This document shows, one piece after another, positions 36,478 through 45,482 of a stretch of 64,000 nt of DNA. Both the position numbers and the translations under genes were made by a program. A model generated the notes under the pieces. That model was not told where the DNA came from. It saw only the letters and a list, made by a program, of their open reading frames with translations, and did no database searches. Each line of letters opens with the position of its first letter. Position 1 is the first letter of the stretch. This stretch comes from Eurosta solidaginis. Its lineage: Eukaryota; Arthropoda; Insecta; Diptera; Tephritidae. The stretch lies in contig NC_090321.1 of NCBI RefSeq assembly GCF_040869045.1, positions 129,695,689 through 129,759,688 on the forward strand. Reading direction: 5' to 3'.

Positions 36478-36872
36478 ACAGTTGAGCTCCTTTAACGATT
36501 TGTACGAATTCGTTTTAAAAATTTCTAAGATGCTTCAGCCGTTTGGTATGCCAGGGACATGTGTCAAACGCAATTCAAAAACCTTATTTTTGAAAAACAT
36601 TTTACCATGATGTTACATTTTTGCCATGGAGAGCATCAAACCAATGATTGTCTGAAAATGTTTGATTCAAAACTTATAAGTCACAGGCAGTCTAATAACT
36701 AGGTTGCAGGTTCTGCTGCAACTTTGGCAAATTCATAAAACTCTAAGTCTAGAAAAACTGGGACAAATTGTCTATCAATTTGCGAAATTTGTGTAATGCA
36801 TTCCGACAAAGTGTAATAAACCTAACAGGAGACGGCCATCACCAGACCAAAAATTCTACTTAAACTATTGTA

Positions 36873-37863
36873 CACTCAGAGAAAAACGCCTTTCTAAAAT
36901 CCAGCACCACCGGACTCAATTAAAACTTTTCATATTCTTACTTTTTTGTTCTTGAAAAACGAACGACCTGTTCTTAAAACAACAACCTTGTTCTTGAACT
37001 GACACCATATTTTTGAAAAGAGATCGGCTGGTCTTAAAATATGAACAAATGTTCTAATAATGAGAACGATGTTCTTAAATTAAGCCCAAGAAAAAAGAAA
37101 CTGTACAATTCGTGCGCACTACAATGTTAAATACAACATTTGGTACAAGCCACCAAACATTCGTAGTGGCCCAGCGGCTATGATGTTGCGATTGCGATTG
37201 TGTGGCGCGAGTTCGAACACCGTCAAACTCTGAAGTTTTTTTTTTTTAATTTTTTTATGTTATATTTTTTTAAATAAAATTTTTCGTTCAATTCCATTCA
37301 CAACTGCACGGGTAATTCTCAAACTTGTTATGAAATGTTTTAAGTATATATTCAGATTACATCAATAAAAACAAAAATTTCTCAATAAGAGAAAGCCATA
37401 CAAAATGCATATTATGCGTTTTTTTAATTTTTGGACTTTAATAATATTTGTTTATTATTAATATTTTTATTAATGACAAAAAAATTATTATTAATAAAAA
37501 AAATAAATAAATGGGTACTAAATTTAAAAATTTATCCCCCACCCCCTCGCCACCCCCAAAGATAAAGCACAAACCGTTCTTGAATTGAGACCGAAAAATG
37601 TTAAATCAACCACAAATCGTTCTCAAAGGGTGAGAACGAAAGATCTTAAATCAAGCCCAAGTAGTGCTTGAAATGAGCACAGAAGGTTCACACATCAATA
37701 CCAAACTGGTCATAAAATACGAACGATGTGCTCGGAAAAACCGTTCTTAAAACAAGCCCATCGGTCACGAGTTACGAAAAAACGTACATAAAGACTTTTG
37801 TGAACGAATGTTCTTAATTTTGAACTTGTTTCTTTCGTTTTAGAACAATTTTTTCTCTGAGTG
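36873..37863. mobile_element. Non-autonomous DNA element, TA duplication, GTTCTT-rich subterminal regions
   Basis: CACTCAGAGAAAAA (36873) and TTTTTTCTCTGAGTG (37863) are terminal inverted repeats flanked by TA (36871-36872 and 37864-37865). Both subterminal zones hold many TGTTCTTAAA/GTTCTTGAA motifs: 36950-37085 on the left, and 37578-37850 on the right in both orientations. No transposase is encoded. A tRNA-like segment lies inside. TA flanks would fit a Tc1/mariner-type target, but the class is not certain. Confidence 0.7.
37160..37262 (+). other. tRNA-like segment with pol III A and B boxes
   Basis: TGGCCCAGCGG (37167-37177) matches the A-box consensus TRGCNNAGNGG completely. AGTTCGAACAC (37210-37220) resembles the B box, 43 bases downstream. 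A T-rich run follows at 37238. It may be the head of a SINE captured by the surrounding element, or part of that element's own design. It does not look like a working tRNA gene. Confidence 0.5.
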
Positions 37864-37985
37864 TACATATGATTTACTTGGGCCAAGTCAATGGTTGAAA
37901 ACTTTCACTAAAATGAATTACAGCTGAATAGTTAATATTAGAGGCCATATGTGCAGTCGTATTTTCAATTTGGAACCAGTTTAAA

Positions 37986-38505
37986 TTACATATGTAAATT
38001 AAAATCTCCGAGAACACAAAGATGATTTTCACCAACAATTTTTACTGCCAACACTGTTAGCATGCTTATAATATAAACCATCTGCACTATTCGGTGGAAT
38101 ATATGAGGCACATATATACAGAACATCGAACGAACAAAGGACACGTATGCAGAGCTGATCAATGTAAGTGCTACCAATACCGGCCGGTATTTCCTTCGGA
38201 CAGCGTTGAGAACAGTCCCACCTCTGGCATTACCAGTTTTTACAGAGCTCCGACTCTTTGAAAAAAAGTCAAAAATATTAGGACCAAAAATCTCTTTAAC
38301 AAAAAATTTATCATTCAACCGAGATTCCGCAAATACCAATAGATAATATACACAGCTGAATATTTGGTTCGTAGACCAGAAATGTTTTGGAAATATATTC
38401 TTAAACATTTCTTAATTGAATTGTATTCAGCCTCGCTCCTTGTTCGCAGGAAAGCAACGAAGTGGTCGAACTGTCACATTAGTAGGCCAGAGTGCGGATT
38501 TTAAA
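37986..38505 (-). pseudogene. LINE endonuclease fragment, right arm of an inverted pair
   Basis: The minus-strand ORF 38408-37986 reads FAESRLNDKFFVKEIFGPN, ARGGTVLNAVRRKYRPVLV and ENHLCVLGDFNLHM, an APE endonuclease N-terminus of the CR1 group with Glu at the ETWL-like motif (AES) and the GDFN motif. It extends further than the left arm. Confidence 0.65.
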
Positions 38506-38574
38506 GTGATGTCCGAAAATTCGTCAGTATGTATCCCCCATAATTCCTATAATATTGCCGGCTGTACCTTGCAG

Positions 38575-39370
38575 TAGAGATATACGCCGCCGATTTTCGT
38601 CGTTTTTCGCATGCCGCCGCCGAATGTACAAATTTCGGCGTTTGGGGCGTTGCTATATTCTCACTCACTCTCTGCATAATTTTTTCAGAAAATTAATAAG
38701 GAACAATGAATTTAAATAAACTGACCCAATTCGCACATGTTTTAAAATGACCCTCGAGTTATTAAAATGTCTATAAAGGTACAGATTTTTTAAAAATATG
38801 TACCGATTTACAAAGGAACAAGCGAAGTCGGTGATGCCAAATCCTTTAGTATGATCGAGGGGTTTAAATACTCCCTTGGAATGGTTCTCACTTCATACAT
38901 AAGTTGAAGATATATGTACCTATGAGAAGGATTTTCAAAATCCCTTGGCCTTATATTCAAACCTCTGCTGTTTACTTATTTGCAAAACTATAAAATAACG
39001 TCTGAAATGTTACTTTTGATTTTCATTCTTCATCATTCCAAACGCAAATCTCCCGGTTTGGCATTTCTTAAAGTTGCCGGCCCTATCCCCAATTAGTCCC
39101 TTGGAGTGATTATAGCCTTATTAGTCAAGTTGAAATATCACCTTCACGTTAAGGCTCCTCTTACTAATGTGAATACGTAGGCACTTATATTTACCAAGCG
39201 AGTCTTTGTCTTTCTTAGGAAGACTCAAAGTCGTAAAGCAAAATCGTTTCCAAGACAGGCGAACAAATGATCGGATGTGCTACTTCCCTAACGTAGTGGA
39301 CAGTTGAACTAATAGGAAAAATGTAGCTACCCAGTCATCCATAATTAGCTTGTATATCAAATGGCCGGAA
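38575..39370 (-). mobile_element. Truncated inverted relative of the hAT-like element
   Basis: TAGAGATATACGCCGCCG at 38575 equals the inverted right end of the element at 25.05 kb. The reverse complement then follows the internal sequence of 22.4 to 21.7 kb, including GTCCACTACGTTAGGG and GGTAAATATAAG. It has no piggyBac insertion and lacks ~200 bp around that site. The other terminus is missing, so the copy is truncated near 39370. Confidence 0.75.
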
Positions 39371-39597
39371 AACAACAGTTTGGAATGAGCACATAACTTT
39401 AATCATCTTTTATTTTCTGCAAGAAATCAAGATAAGAGTAAACAAATCTCGTCTCCTCAATAAACACTTCTGTTGGATAGCCCCACGTCGCTCGCACTTT
39501 GTTAGTATAATGCGAACAGATTTGGGCGCGTGCAAGCACTAGACAATCGGGTAATTCGACGTGGTACCATTTTCTTAATAAAATCCAATCCTTGCAG

Positions 39598-39632
39598 ATT
39601 CATTCATTCATTCATTCATTTTTATTCATTAT
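39598..39632. repeat. (ATTC)n microsatellite
   Basis: ATTCATTCATTCATTCATTT, then a T-rich stretch. Nothing else is supported between 39371 and 39810. Confidence 0.85.
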
Positions 39633-39810
39633 TATCTTGTGCAATCTTAAATTTATACAATTCATAAAACAGAAGTCATCTTCGAAGACATCCTTCTTTG
39701 TTCTATATCCTTCGTTTCGCCATGTAGCCCTGGTAATTTATCTTTCGGGACAGTAGATGCATTCGCGGCACATCCTAATGCTGTTGCGATGATGGGATTT
39801 GAGGTATAAA

Positions 39811-40029
39811 CTAGTTTCTAACTGATTGAAATGCTGCGATATACACGGCGTCATCTCGTATGCGGTTCTTAGGTATGATATTATATTCCATTACGTCTTC
39901 ACGGAGAGCGTCAAATGTCACATGTGCACGGTGGTACTCCTCAAGCACCTGTCTTACTACAGTATCGCCAACAATTTTGTTACACATTTTTACAGCCTCT
40001 AAGTCCCAACGAGGTGGGTGAGCATCCAA
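39811..40029 (-). CDS. 72-codon ORF of unknown origin
   Basis: The minus-strand ORF starts at ATG 40029 and reads MDAHPPRWDLEAVKMCNKIV, later YNIIPKNRIRDDAVYIAAF, with balanced charged and hydrophobic residues, unlike the low-complexity ORFs nearby. No neighbouring exon, TE motif or Kozak evidence decides its status. I do not recognise the family. Confidence 0.25.
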   Translation of the reverse strand: MDAHPPRWDLEAVKMCNKIVGDTVVRQVLEEYHRAHVTFDALREDVMEYNIIPKNRIRDDAVYIAAFQSVRN

Positions 40030-41480
40030 AGATTATACTTCGGCATGGGGTAATTCAACGTTCGAACTTCTGTTCATTATAACGCTTATATTAACTATAG
40101 TTTAATGACCCCGGTCCTGAGAAATGGTTTTGCTGAGTTTGGCGGAAAATAATCTTTTTAGGACGGTCACACTCTTGCCAGTGTGTCATGTCCAAGGGAT
40201 GGTTTCATCGGACAGGTTGTTCTGTGCTAGACCCCAAAACCCGACGTCCTTGTAACTTTTATAAATCTTTTGTGGCTGTTCACGCCCAAGGGCGTCCCGC
40301 AGTCTGCGTTTCATCGCCCCCCCCCCCCCCCCCCACTAACTTCCAGCTGCTCTGCTGCTCACGCCCTAAGGCGTCACCAGCTCATACGGCCGTTCCCATC
40401 TCCGTAGTAGAGTCGGTAGCAATGCCGCCGAGCATCAGCCCCGCCACCGTATTCTTCTCCCCTTCAGAATAATTTAATAATAATAAAGTAAACTATGTAA
40501 GCGGACTGCGAAAACGTTTTAGAAGAAGTTCGAAAGATCCTTTTTTTTATTTCAGGGAATTTGGAGACAAAATAAATTACGAAAGGGTTTTTCGAAAACT
40601 CGAAAATTTCCAATTTATTTGGTATTTCAAGGCCGGTATTCCTATTTTTTTACAAATTTTTTTTCGAAAATTGCTTAAGATTTTTATGTGTACGAAGTGT
40701 GAAAACTTAGTTTTTTTGTAACGAGATTATCTTTTATGAAGGCTCTCACACGCCTCCCGGGATTTCGTTTTTTTTTCGGAAATGGTTTCTAAACTGGTTT
40801 ATATAAGGCGCTAAACAATTTAGTTTCTTTTTTTCTCTTTCAAATCAGATGTGAAGAAAAAAAAAACGCAAAAAATTTGCAAATCATTTTCGCTATTTTT
40901 TTCGAGCATGTGTATTTTATTTATTGATTTCAATTATATAATTAAATATAATGAATAATATACACAACTCTAAATACATATCTATATTGATATTGATAAT
41001 GACAAAAAAAAATAAAATTATATATATATATATATATATATAAGTATGTTTAACTTAATTAAATAGCACCAAGTAAATGGATTGATAAACAAAAAATTAC
41101 GAATTAATAAGAGGTAAGACTTAAAAATAGGGAAATAAAAAATAATAAAAGAAACGTATGTATATGTATATACATTATAGGCATAAAGAGTAATAATAAA
41201 AATAATAATAAAATATAATAAAATACAATAAAATTAAACTAAATATACAAAAAAAATTAATTATAATAAAATAAAAAATATAGTTGGATAATCAAGATTA
41301 TAAATAGTGATAATAGAAATAAGATAAAATAAAATAATAAAGGCAGAATAGGATAAAATTAGAAAAAAAGGACTGCATATAAACCAGTCGGCAACTTATA
41401 AAAACTTTAAATATAAATATGAAGTAGAGGAAACTGTAGAGTACAGTTACACGTCAGGATGGTATCTCAACTAATCTAGG
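40030..41480. other. AT-rich and low-complexity DNA
   Basis: Contains an 18-base C run (40317-40334), a (TA)n run (41020-41042) and long A/T-rich AATAATAAAA-like stretches. The plus ORF over the C run (Pro repeat) is treated as chance. No gene is supported. Confidence 0.7.
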
Positions 41481-41611
41481 ATACAAGGTTCGAAACGAGC
41501 TCAAGGTCAGATAAATAATTTTTTGTAATGATTATTGTTTTTTAATATTTCTATAATTGAAAAATTTTATTTTGTTTTTGGAATAGTAAGTAGAAAATAT
41601 TTCAGACAACC

Positions 41612-41679
41612 TGCCATAGCCGCGCAGATAGGTACATTTCGAAGGGTGCTAAGTCTTCATCATCAGTATGCTTCAGGCA
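41612..41679 (-). ncRNA. Hammerhead-ribozyme-like motif, unit 1 (both core boxes intact)
   Basis: The minus strand reads CTGATGA, one U, stem II GAAG/CTTC around an ACTTAGCACC loop, then GAAA. A short stem III and C at the cleavage position come before TGCGC. The stem I partner (GCATA) pairs imperfectly with TGCGC in this copy. Both conserved boxes are intact, which is not true of the other three copies. Ribozyme activity is not shown. Confidence 0.55.
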
Positions 41680-42030
41680 CGCTGCGCTAACCATTTAGCT
41701 ATACAGCGGTGGTTTGTTTGACTGACAAATTGATACACCTATTCCTTCTTACTGACTATATTTATTCAGCGTTGCGCCACTGTTGTAATACACTGATAAT
41801 GTTGGATTTGTTTATTGTCAATTACTTTGTTTTGACATTTCCTAAGTGCTCATGGTTTATTAACAATTGCTTTTGTTTTATCGGCCTATTTATAAAGTAT
41901 TCAAAGCTCGAAACAAGCTCAAGGCCAGAACAATAATTTTTTGTAATGATTATTGTTTTTTTAATTTTTCTATAATTGCAAAATTGTATTTTGTCTTTGG
42001 AATAGTAAGTAGAAAATCTTTCAGAAAACC

Positions 42031-42098
42031 TGCCAAAGCTGCGCAGATAGATCCATTTTGAAGGGTGCTAGGCCTTCATCATCAGTACGCTTTAGGCA
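42031..42098 (-). ncRNA. Hammerhead-like motif, unit 2 (G12 changed)
   Basis: Stem I GCGTA/TGCGC with extensions AAA/TTT and TGCC/GGCA is well formed. Stem II GAAGG/CCTTC encloses the loop CCTAGCAC. CTGATGA is intact, but the second box reads AAAA instead of GAAA, a change expected to abolish cleavage. Confidence 0.5.
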
Positions 42099-42447
42099 CG
42101 CTGCGCTAACCATTTAGCTATACAGCGTTAGTTTGTTTGACTGATAAATTGCTGCTTCTATTCCTCTTTAACAAGTGTATTTAATCAGCGTTGCGCCATC
42201 TGCTTCAAGACACTGATAATGTTGGATTTGCTTCATGTCAATTACTTTGTTTAACATTTCCCAAGTGCTCTTGGTTTATTAACAATTGCTTTTGTTTTAT
42301 CGGCCTACTGATAAAGGATTCAAGGTTCGAAACGAGCTCAAGGCCAGAACAATAAATTTTTTAATGATTATTGTTTTTAATTTTTTCTATAATTGAAAAA
42401 TTGTATTTTGTCTTTGGAATAGTAAGTAGAAAATCTTTCAGAAAACC

Positions 42448-42515
42448 TGTCAAAGCTGCGCAGATAGATCCATTTTGAAGGGTGCTAAGCCTTCATCATC
42501 AGTACGCTTTAGGCA
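42448..42515 (-). ncRNA. Hammerhead-like motif, unit 3 (G12 changed)
   Basis: Same layout as unit 2, with stem I GCGTA/TGCGC, stem II GAAGG/CCTTC and CTGATGA present. The second core box is AAAA. One distal stem I pair is lost (GACA for GGCA). Confidence 0.5.
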
Positions 42516-42865
42516 CGCTGCGCTAACCATTTAGCTATACAGCGTTAGTTTGTTTGACTGATAAATTGCTACTTCTATTCCTCTTCACCAACTATATTTA
42601 ATCAGCGTTGCTCCATCTGTTGCAACACACTGATAATGTTGGATTTGTTTATTGTCCATTACTTTCTTTGACATTTCCCAAGTGCTCTTAGTTTATTAAC
42701 AATTGTTTTTGTTTTATCGGGATATTGATAAAGGATTAAAGTTTCAAGACGAGCTCAAGGCCAGAACAATAATTTTTTGTAATGATTATTGTTTTTTAAT
42801 TTTTCTATAATTGAAAAATTGTATTTTGTTTTTGGAATAGTAAGTAGAAAATTTTTCAGACAAAC

Positions 42866-42933
42866 TGCCAAAACTGCGCAGATAGATCCATTTCGAAGGG
42901 TTGTAAGCCTTCATCATCGGTACGCTTTAGGCA
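42866..42933 (-). ncRNA. Hammerhead-like motif, unit 4 (U4 changed)
   Basis: Stem I GCGTA/TGCGC, stem II GAAGG/CCTTC and GAAA are intact, but the first box reads CCGATGA instead of CTGATGA. Confidence 0.5.
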
Positions 42934-43212
42934 CGCTGCGCTAACCATTTAGATATACAGCGTTGGTTTGTTTGGCTGATAAATTGCTACTTCTATTCTT
43001 TTTTACCAACTATATTTAATCAGCGTTGCGCCCTCTGTTGCAAGACACTGATAATGTTGGATTTCTTTATTGTCAATTGCTTTGCTTAACATTTCCCAAC
43101 TGCTCTTGGTTTAATAACAATTATTCTTGTTTTATCGGCCAATTGATAAAGGATTCAATGTTCGAAAAGAGCTCAAGGTCAGAACAATATTTTTTTGTAA
43201 TGATTATTGTTT

Positions 43213-43531
43213 ACTTACTATTCCAAAAACAAAATACAATTTTTCAATTATAGAAAAATTAAAAAAACAATAATCATTACAAAAAATTATTGATCTGGCC
43301 TTGAGCTCGTTTCGAACCTTGAATCCTTTATCAATAGGCCGATAAAACAAAAACAATTTTTAATAAACCAATAGCACTTGGGAAATGTTAAACAAAGTAA
43401 TTGAGAATAAACAAATCCAATATTATCAGTGTCTTGCAACAGATGGCGCAACGCTGATTAAATATAGTTGGTAAAGAGGAATAGAATTAGGATTTATCAG
43501 TCAAACAAGCCAACGCTGTATAGCTAAATGG
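43213..43531 (+). repeat. Inverted partial unit of the 418-bp repeat
   Basis: The strand flips after GATTATTGTTT. The sequence is the reverse complement of the array unit from CTTACTATTCCAAAAACA to GCTGTATAGCTAAATGG. It stops where the hammerhead region would start and runs directly into the (CTTTAA)n satellite. The junction forms a hairpin with arms around AATCATTACAAAAAATTATT. Confidence 0.85.
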
Positions 43532-44195
43532 TTTTAACTTTAACTTTAACTTCAACTTTAACTTTAACTTTAACTTTAACTTTAACTTTAACTGTAACTT
43601 TAACTTTAACTTTAACTTTAACTTTAACTTTAACTTTAACTTTAACTTTAATTTTAACTTTAACTTTAACTTTAAATTTAACTTTAACTTTAACTTCAAC
43701 TTTAACTTTAACCTTAACTTTAACTTTAAATTTAACTTTAACTTTAACTTTAACTTTAACTTTAACTTTAACCTTAACTTTAACTTTAACTTTGACTTTA
43801 ACTTTGACTTTAACTTTAACTTTAACTTTAACTTTAACTTTAACCTTAACTTTAACTTTAATTTTAACTTTAAATTTATCTTTGACTTTAACTTTAACTT
43901 TAACTTTAAATTTAACTTTAACTTTAACTTTAACTTTAACCTTAATTTTAACTTTAAATTTAACTTTAACTTTAACTTTAACTTTAACTTTCACTTTAAC
44001 TTGCGCTTTAACTTTAACATTCACTTTAACTTTAACTTTAACTTTAAATTTAACTTTAACTTTAACTTTAACTTTAACTTTAACTTTAACTTTAACTTTA
44101 ACTTTACTTTAACTTTAACTTTTACTTTAACTTTAACTTTATTTTTAACTTTAACTTTCCCTTTAACTTTAACATTCACTTTAACTATAACTTTA
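43532..44195. repeat. (CTTTAA)n hexanucleotide satellite, ~660 bp
   Basis: A near-continuous run of TTTAAC/CTTTAA with scattered single-base variants (TTTCAC, TTTGAC, AATTTAAC). Because the period is 6, all frames are open and read as Leu-Thr, Val-Lys or Leu-Lys alternations; these are not genes. It follows the inverted 418-bp unit without a spacer. Confidence 0.95.
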
Positions 44196-44230
44196 TGATC
44201 CGGGGTGGGCGTGAGCTTAGCACCTGCTAA

Positions 44231-44497
44231 CAAGCCAACCTAATATAAAATCACGCAAGTCATTTTCTGTCAAAAATGTCTCATGCACATTCAAACTTGT
44301 ATGAGAGCAACTCAAATTGAATTTGCTGCGTAAAAACCTAACTCGACTTCCAATTTTTGTTCTGCGTGATATTTAGATTTGACGTTTGCACACATGCTTT
44401 ACATTGTCGCAACGCATGCTTATTTGGGTTAGGGCAAAAAACGCCGGTTGTTTGCGTGCGCTAAAAAAACGCAGTGCGTTTTTATTAGGTTGGCTTG
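44231..44497. mobile_element. 267-bp MITE with TAA duplication, PIF/Harbinger-like
   Basis: The terminal inverted repeats are CAAGCCAACCTAAT and ATTAGGTTGGCTTG. TAA flanks both ends (44228-44230 and 44498-44500). A 3-bp TWA duplication is the hallmark of PIF/Harbinger elements. There is no coding capacity. The inner sequence contains a GTGCGTTTTT/AAAAAAACGCAC near-inverted pair at the right end. Confidence 0.65.
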
Positions 44498-44500
44498 TAA

Positions 44501-44984
44501 GCGACCATATATGTATACGATAAGCGATAGCACAATGGCTACTTCGTGAAAATCAACGACAGCTCTTTTAGTTTGATTTCGATGGTCGTACGGTGAGGAA
44601 GTGTCGCACGCGCGCTTAAAACAGAGTACCAAAGGGTGCGTGTGACACGTGTTCACCGTTCAAGCATTGAAATCAAACTAAATAAATAATTGATTTTGCT
44701 TTCGTGCTCGCTACGCGTTCGTGTTTACTAACACATTCTCAATTTGGTAACCGTGTAAATGTAGAGGTGCCCACCGCTGTTTATGATAGAGATCCAATTT
44801 TATGTATTTGGCCTGTTGCTAACACCGAACCTTTACGAACCTTTTCGAGCCGTTTCGGATCTTTTTTGACAAATATCCGTTACGGTTTTTTTTTACTTAG
44901 TCGCCAAGCCCGCGATAAAATCTATGCAATAACATAAAAACAGTACGGGAAATATTTTTACAATTGATTTCTGTTGGAGGCGTG
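44501..44984. other. Unassigned spacer
   Basis: No gene, repeat or RNA is supported here. Short plus ORFs (for example 44704-44937) show no motif. Confidence 0.5.
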
Positions 44985-45480
44985 ACAGCAAAACGGGCAA
45001 CAATATAAATACAAAGTTTAGAATAAATTGAGCGGCCCTTTGACGCTTAACCATTGGCAAAAATTGTATTTTCGCCTAGGATTTTTTTTATTACAATAGG
45101 GTGTTTTAGAAATAATTTTAACAGAAGAAAAAAAAATATATGTAAAAATTTTAAGAGAAAAAAAAGAATTAATTAAACGTAAAATAAATAAAAATTCGGG
45201 GACGCTAAACTATGAGCAAAAACTTCGCTTTTGCTTTGGAATCCTTTTAAATGGTAGAATGAACAAAATTTTTTTACAAAAAGTTTGATGTTAGCTTTGA
45301 AAATGGCACAAACTCAACTTAAAACAAGTAAGGACGGGACTGTCTTCATACCATTCATGAATGGGGCTGAACAATAATCTTATGCCGTTCGTAATCTCCG
45401 AATAATCGTATGTATAAGATAAGAAATATATAATGAACAGATCTACATACCTAAACGATTTTTAAGATAAATATAAAATA
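44985..45480 (+). mobile_element. 5' leader fragment of a 412/mdg1-like gypsy element
   Basis: Blocks such as GAGCGGCCCTTTGACGCTTA, CCATTGGCAAAAATTG, AACAGAAGAAAAA and AAGAATTAATTAAACGTAAA match the leader downstream of the primer site in the copy at 61.9-62.1 kb and the fragment at 59.64-59.70 kb. The leader is split by repeat units at 45483 and resumes near 47350. The primer-binding site of this copy is not intact. Confidence 0.65.
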
Positions 45481-45482
45481 AA

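Larger units (their letters stand above)
41481..43210 (-). repeat. Four tandem ~418-bp units with hammerhead-like motifs (Penelope-like or retrozyme-like array)
   Basis: The landmark CGAAAC or its variants before GAGCTCAAGG occurs at 41491, 41909, 42328, 42745 and 43163, giving periods of 417-419 bp. A fifth unit starts and stops after ~60 bp at 43210. On the minus strand every unit carries a tRNA-D-arm-like TAGCTAAATGGTTAGCGCAG followed by a hammerhead-ribozyme-like fold. No ORF is conserved between units. The shape (CTGATGA, short stem, GAAA) is like the 3'/pseudo-LTR regions of Penelope-like elements, and tandem arrays with hammerheads are also known as satellites in some animals. The class is inference. 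Confidence 0.8.

Noticed and set aside
40188..40472. 94-codon ORF with a proline run
   Set aside because: The Pro run is an 18-base C tract; no domain and no neighbouring exon.
41481..43210. CRISPR-like or prokaryotic repeat array
   Set aside because: Long 418-bp units without spacers, in a eukaryotic TE context.
43532..44195. Telomeric repeat
   Set aside because: CTTTAA is not the insect TTAGG repeat, and most dipterans lack TTAGG telomeres.
43487..44233. ORFs of Lys-Val, Leu-Thr or Leu-Lys alternation
   Set aside because: Six-base satellite open in all frames.
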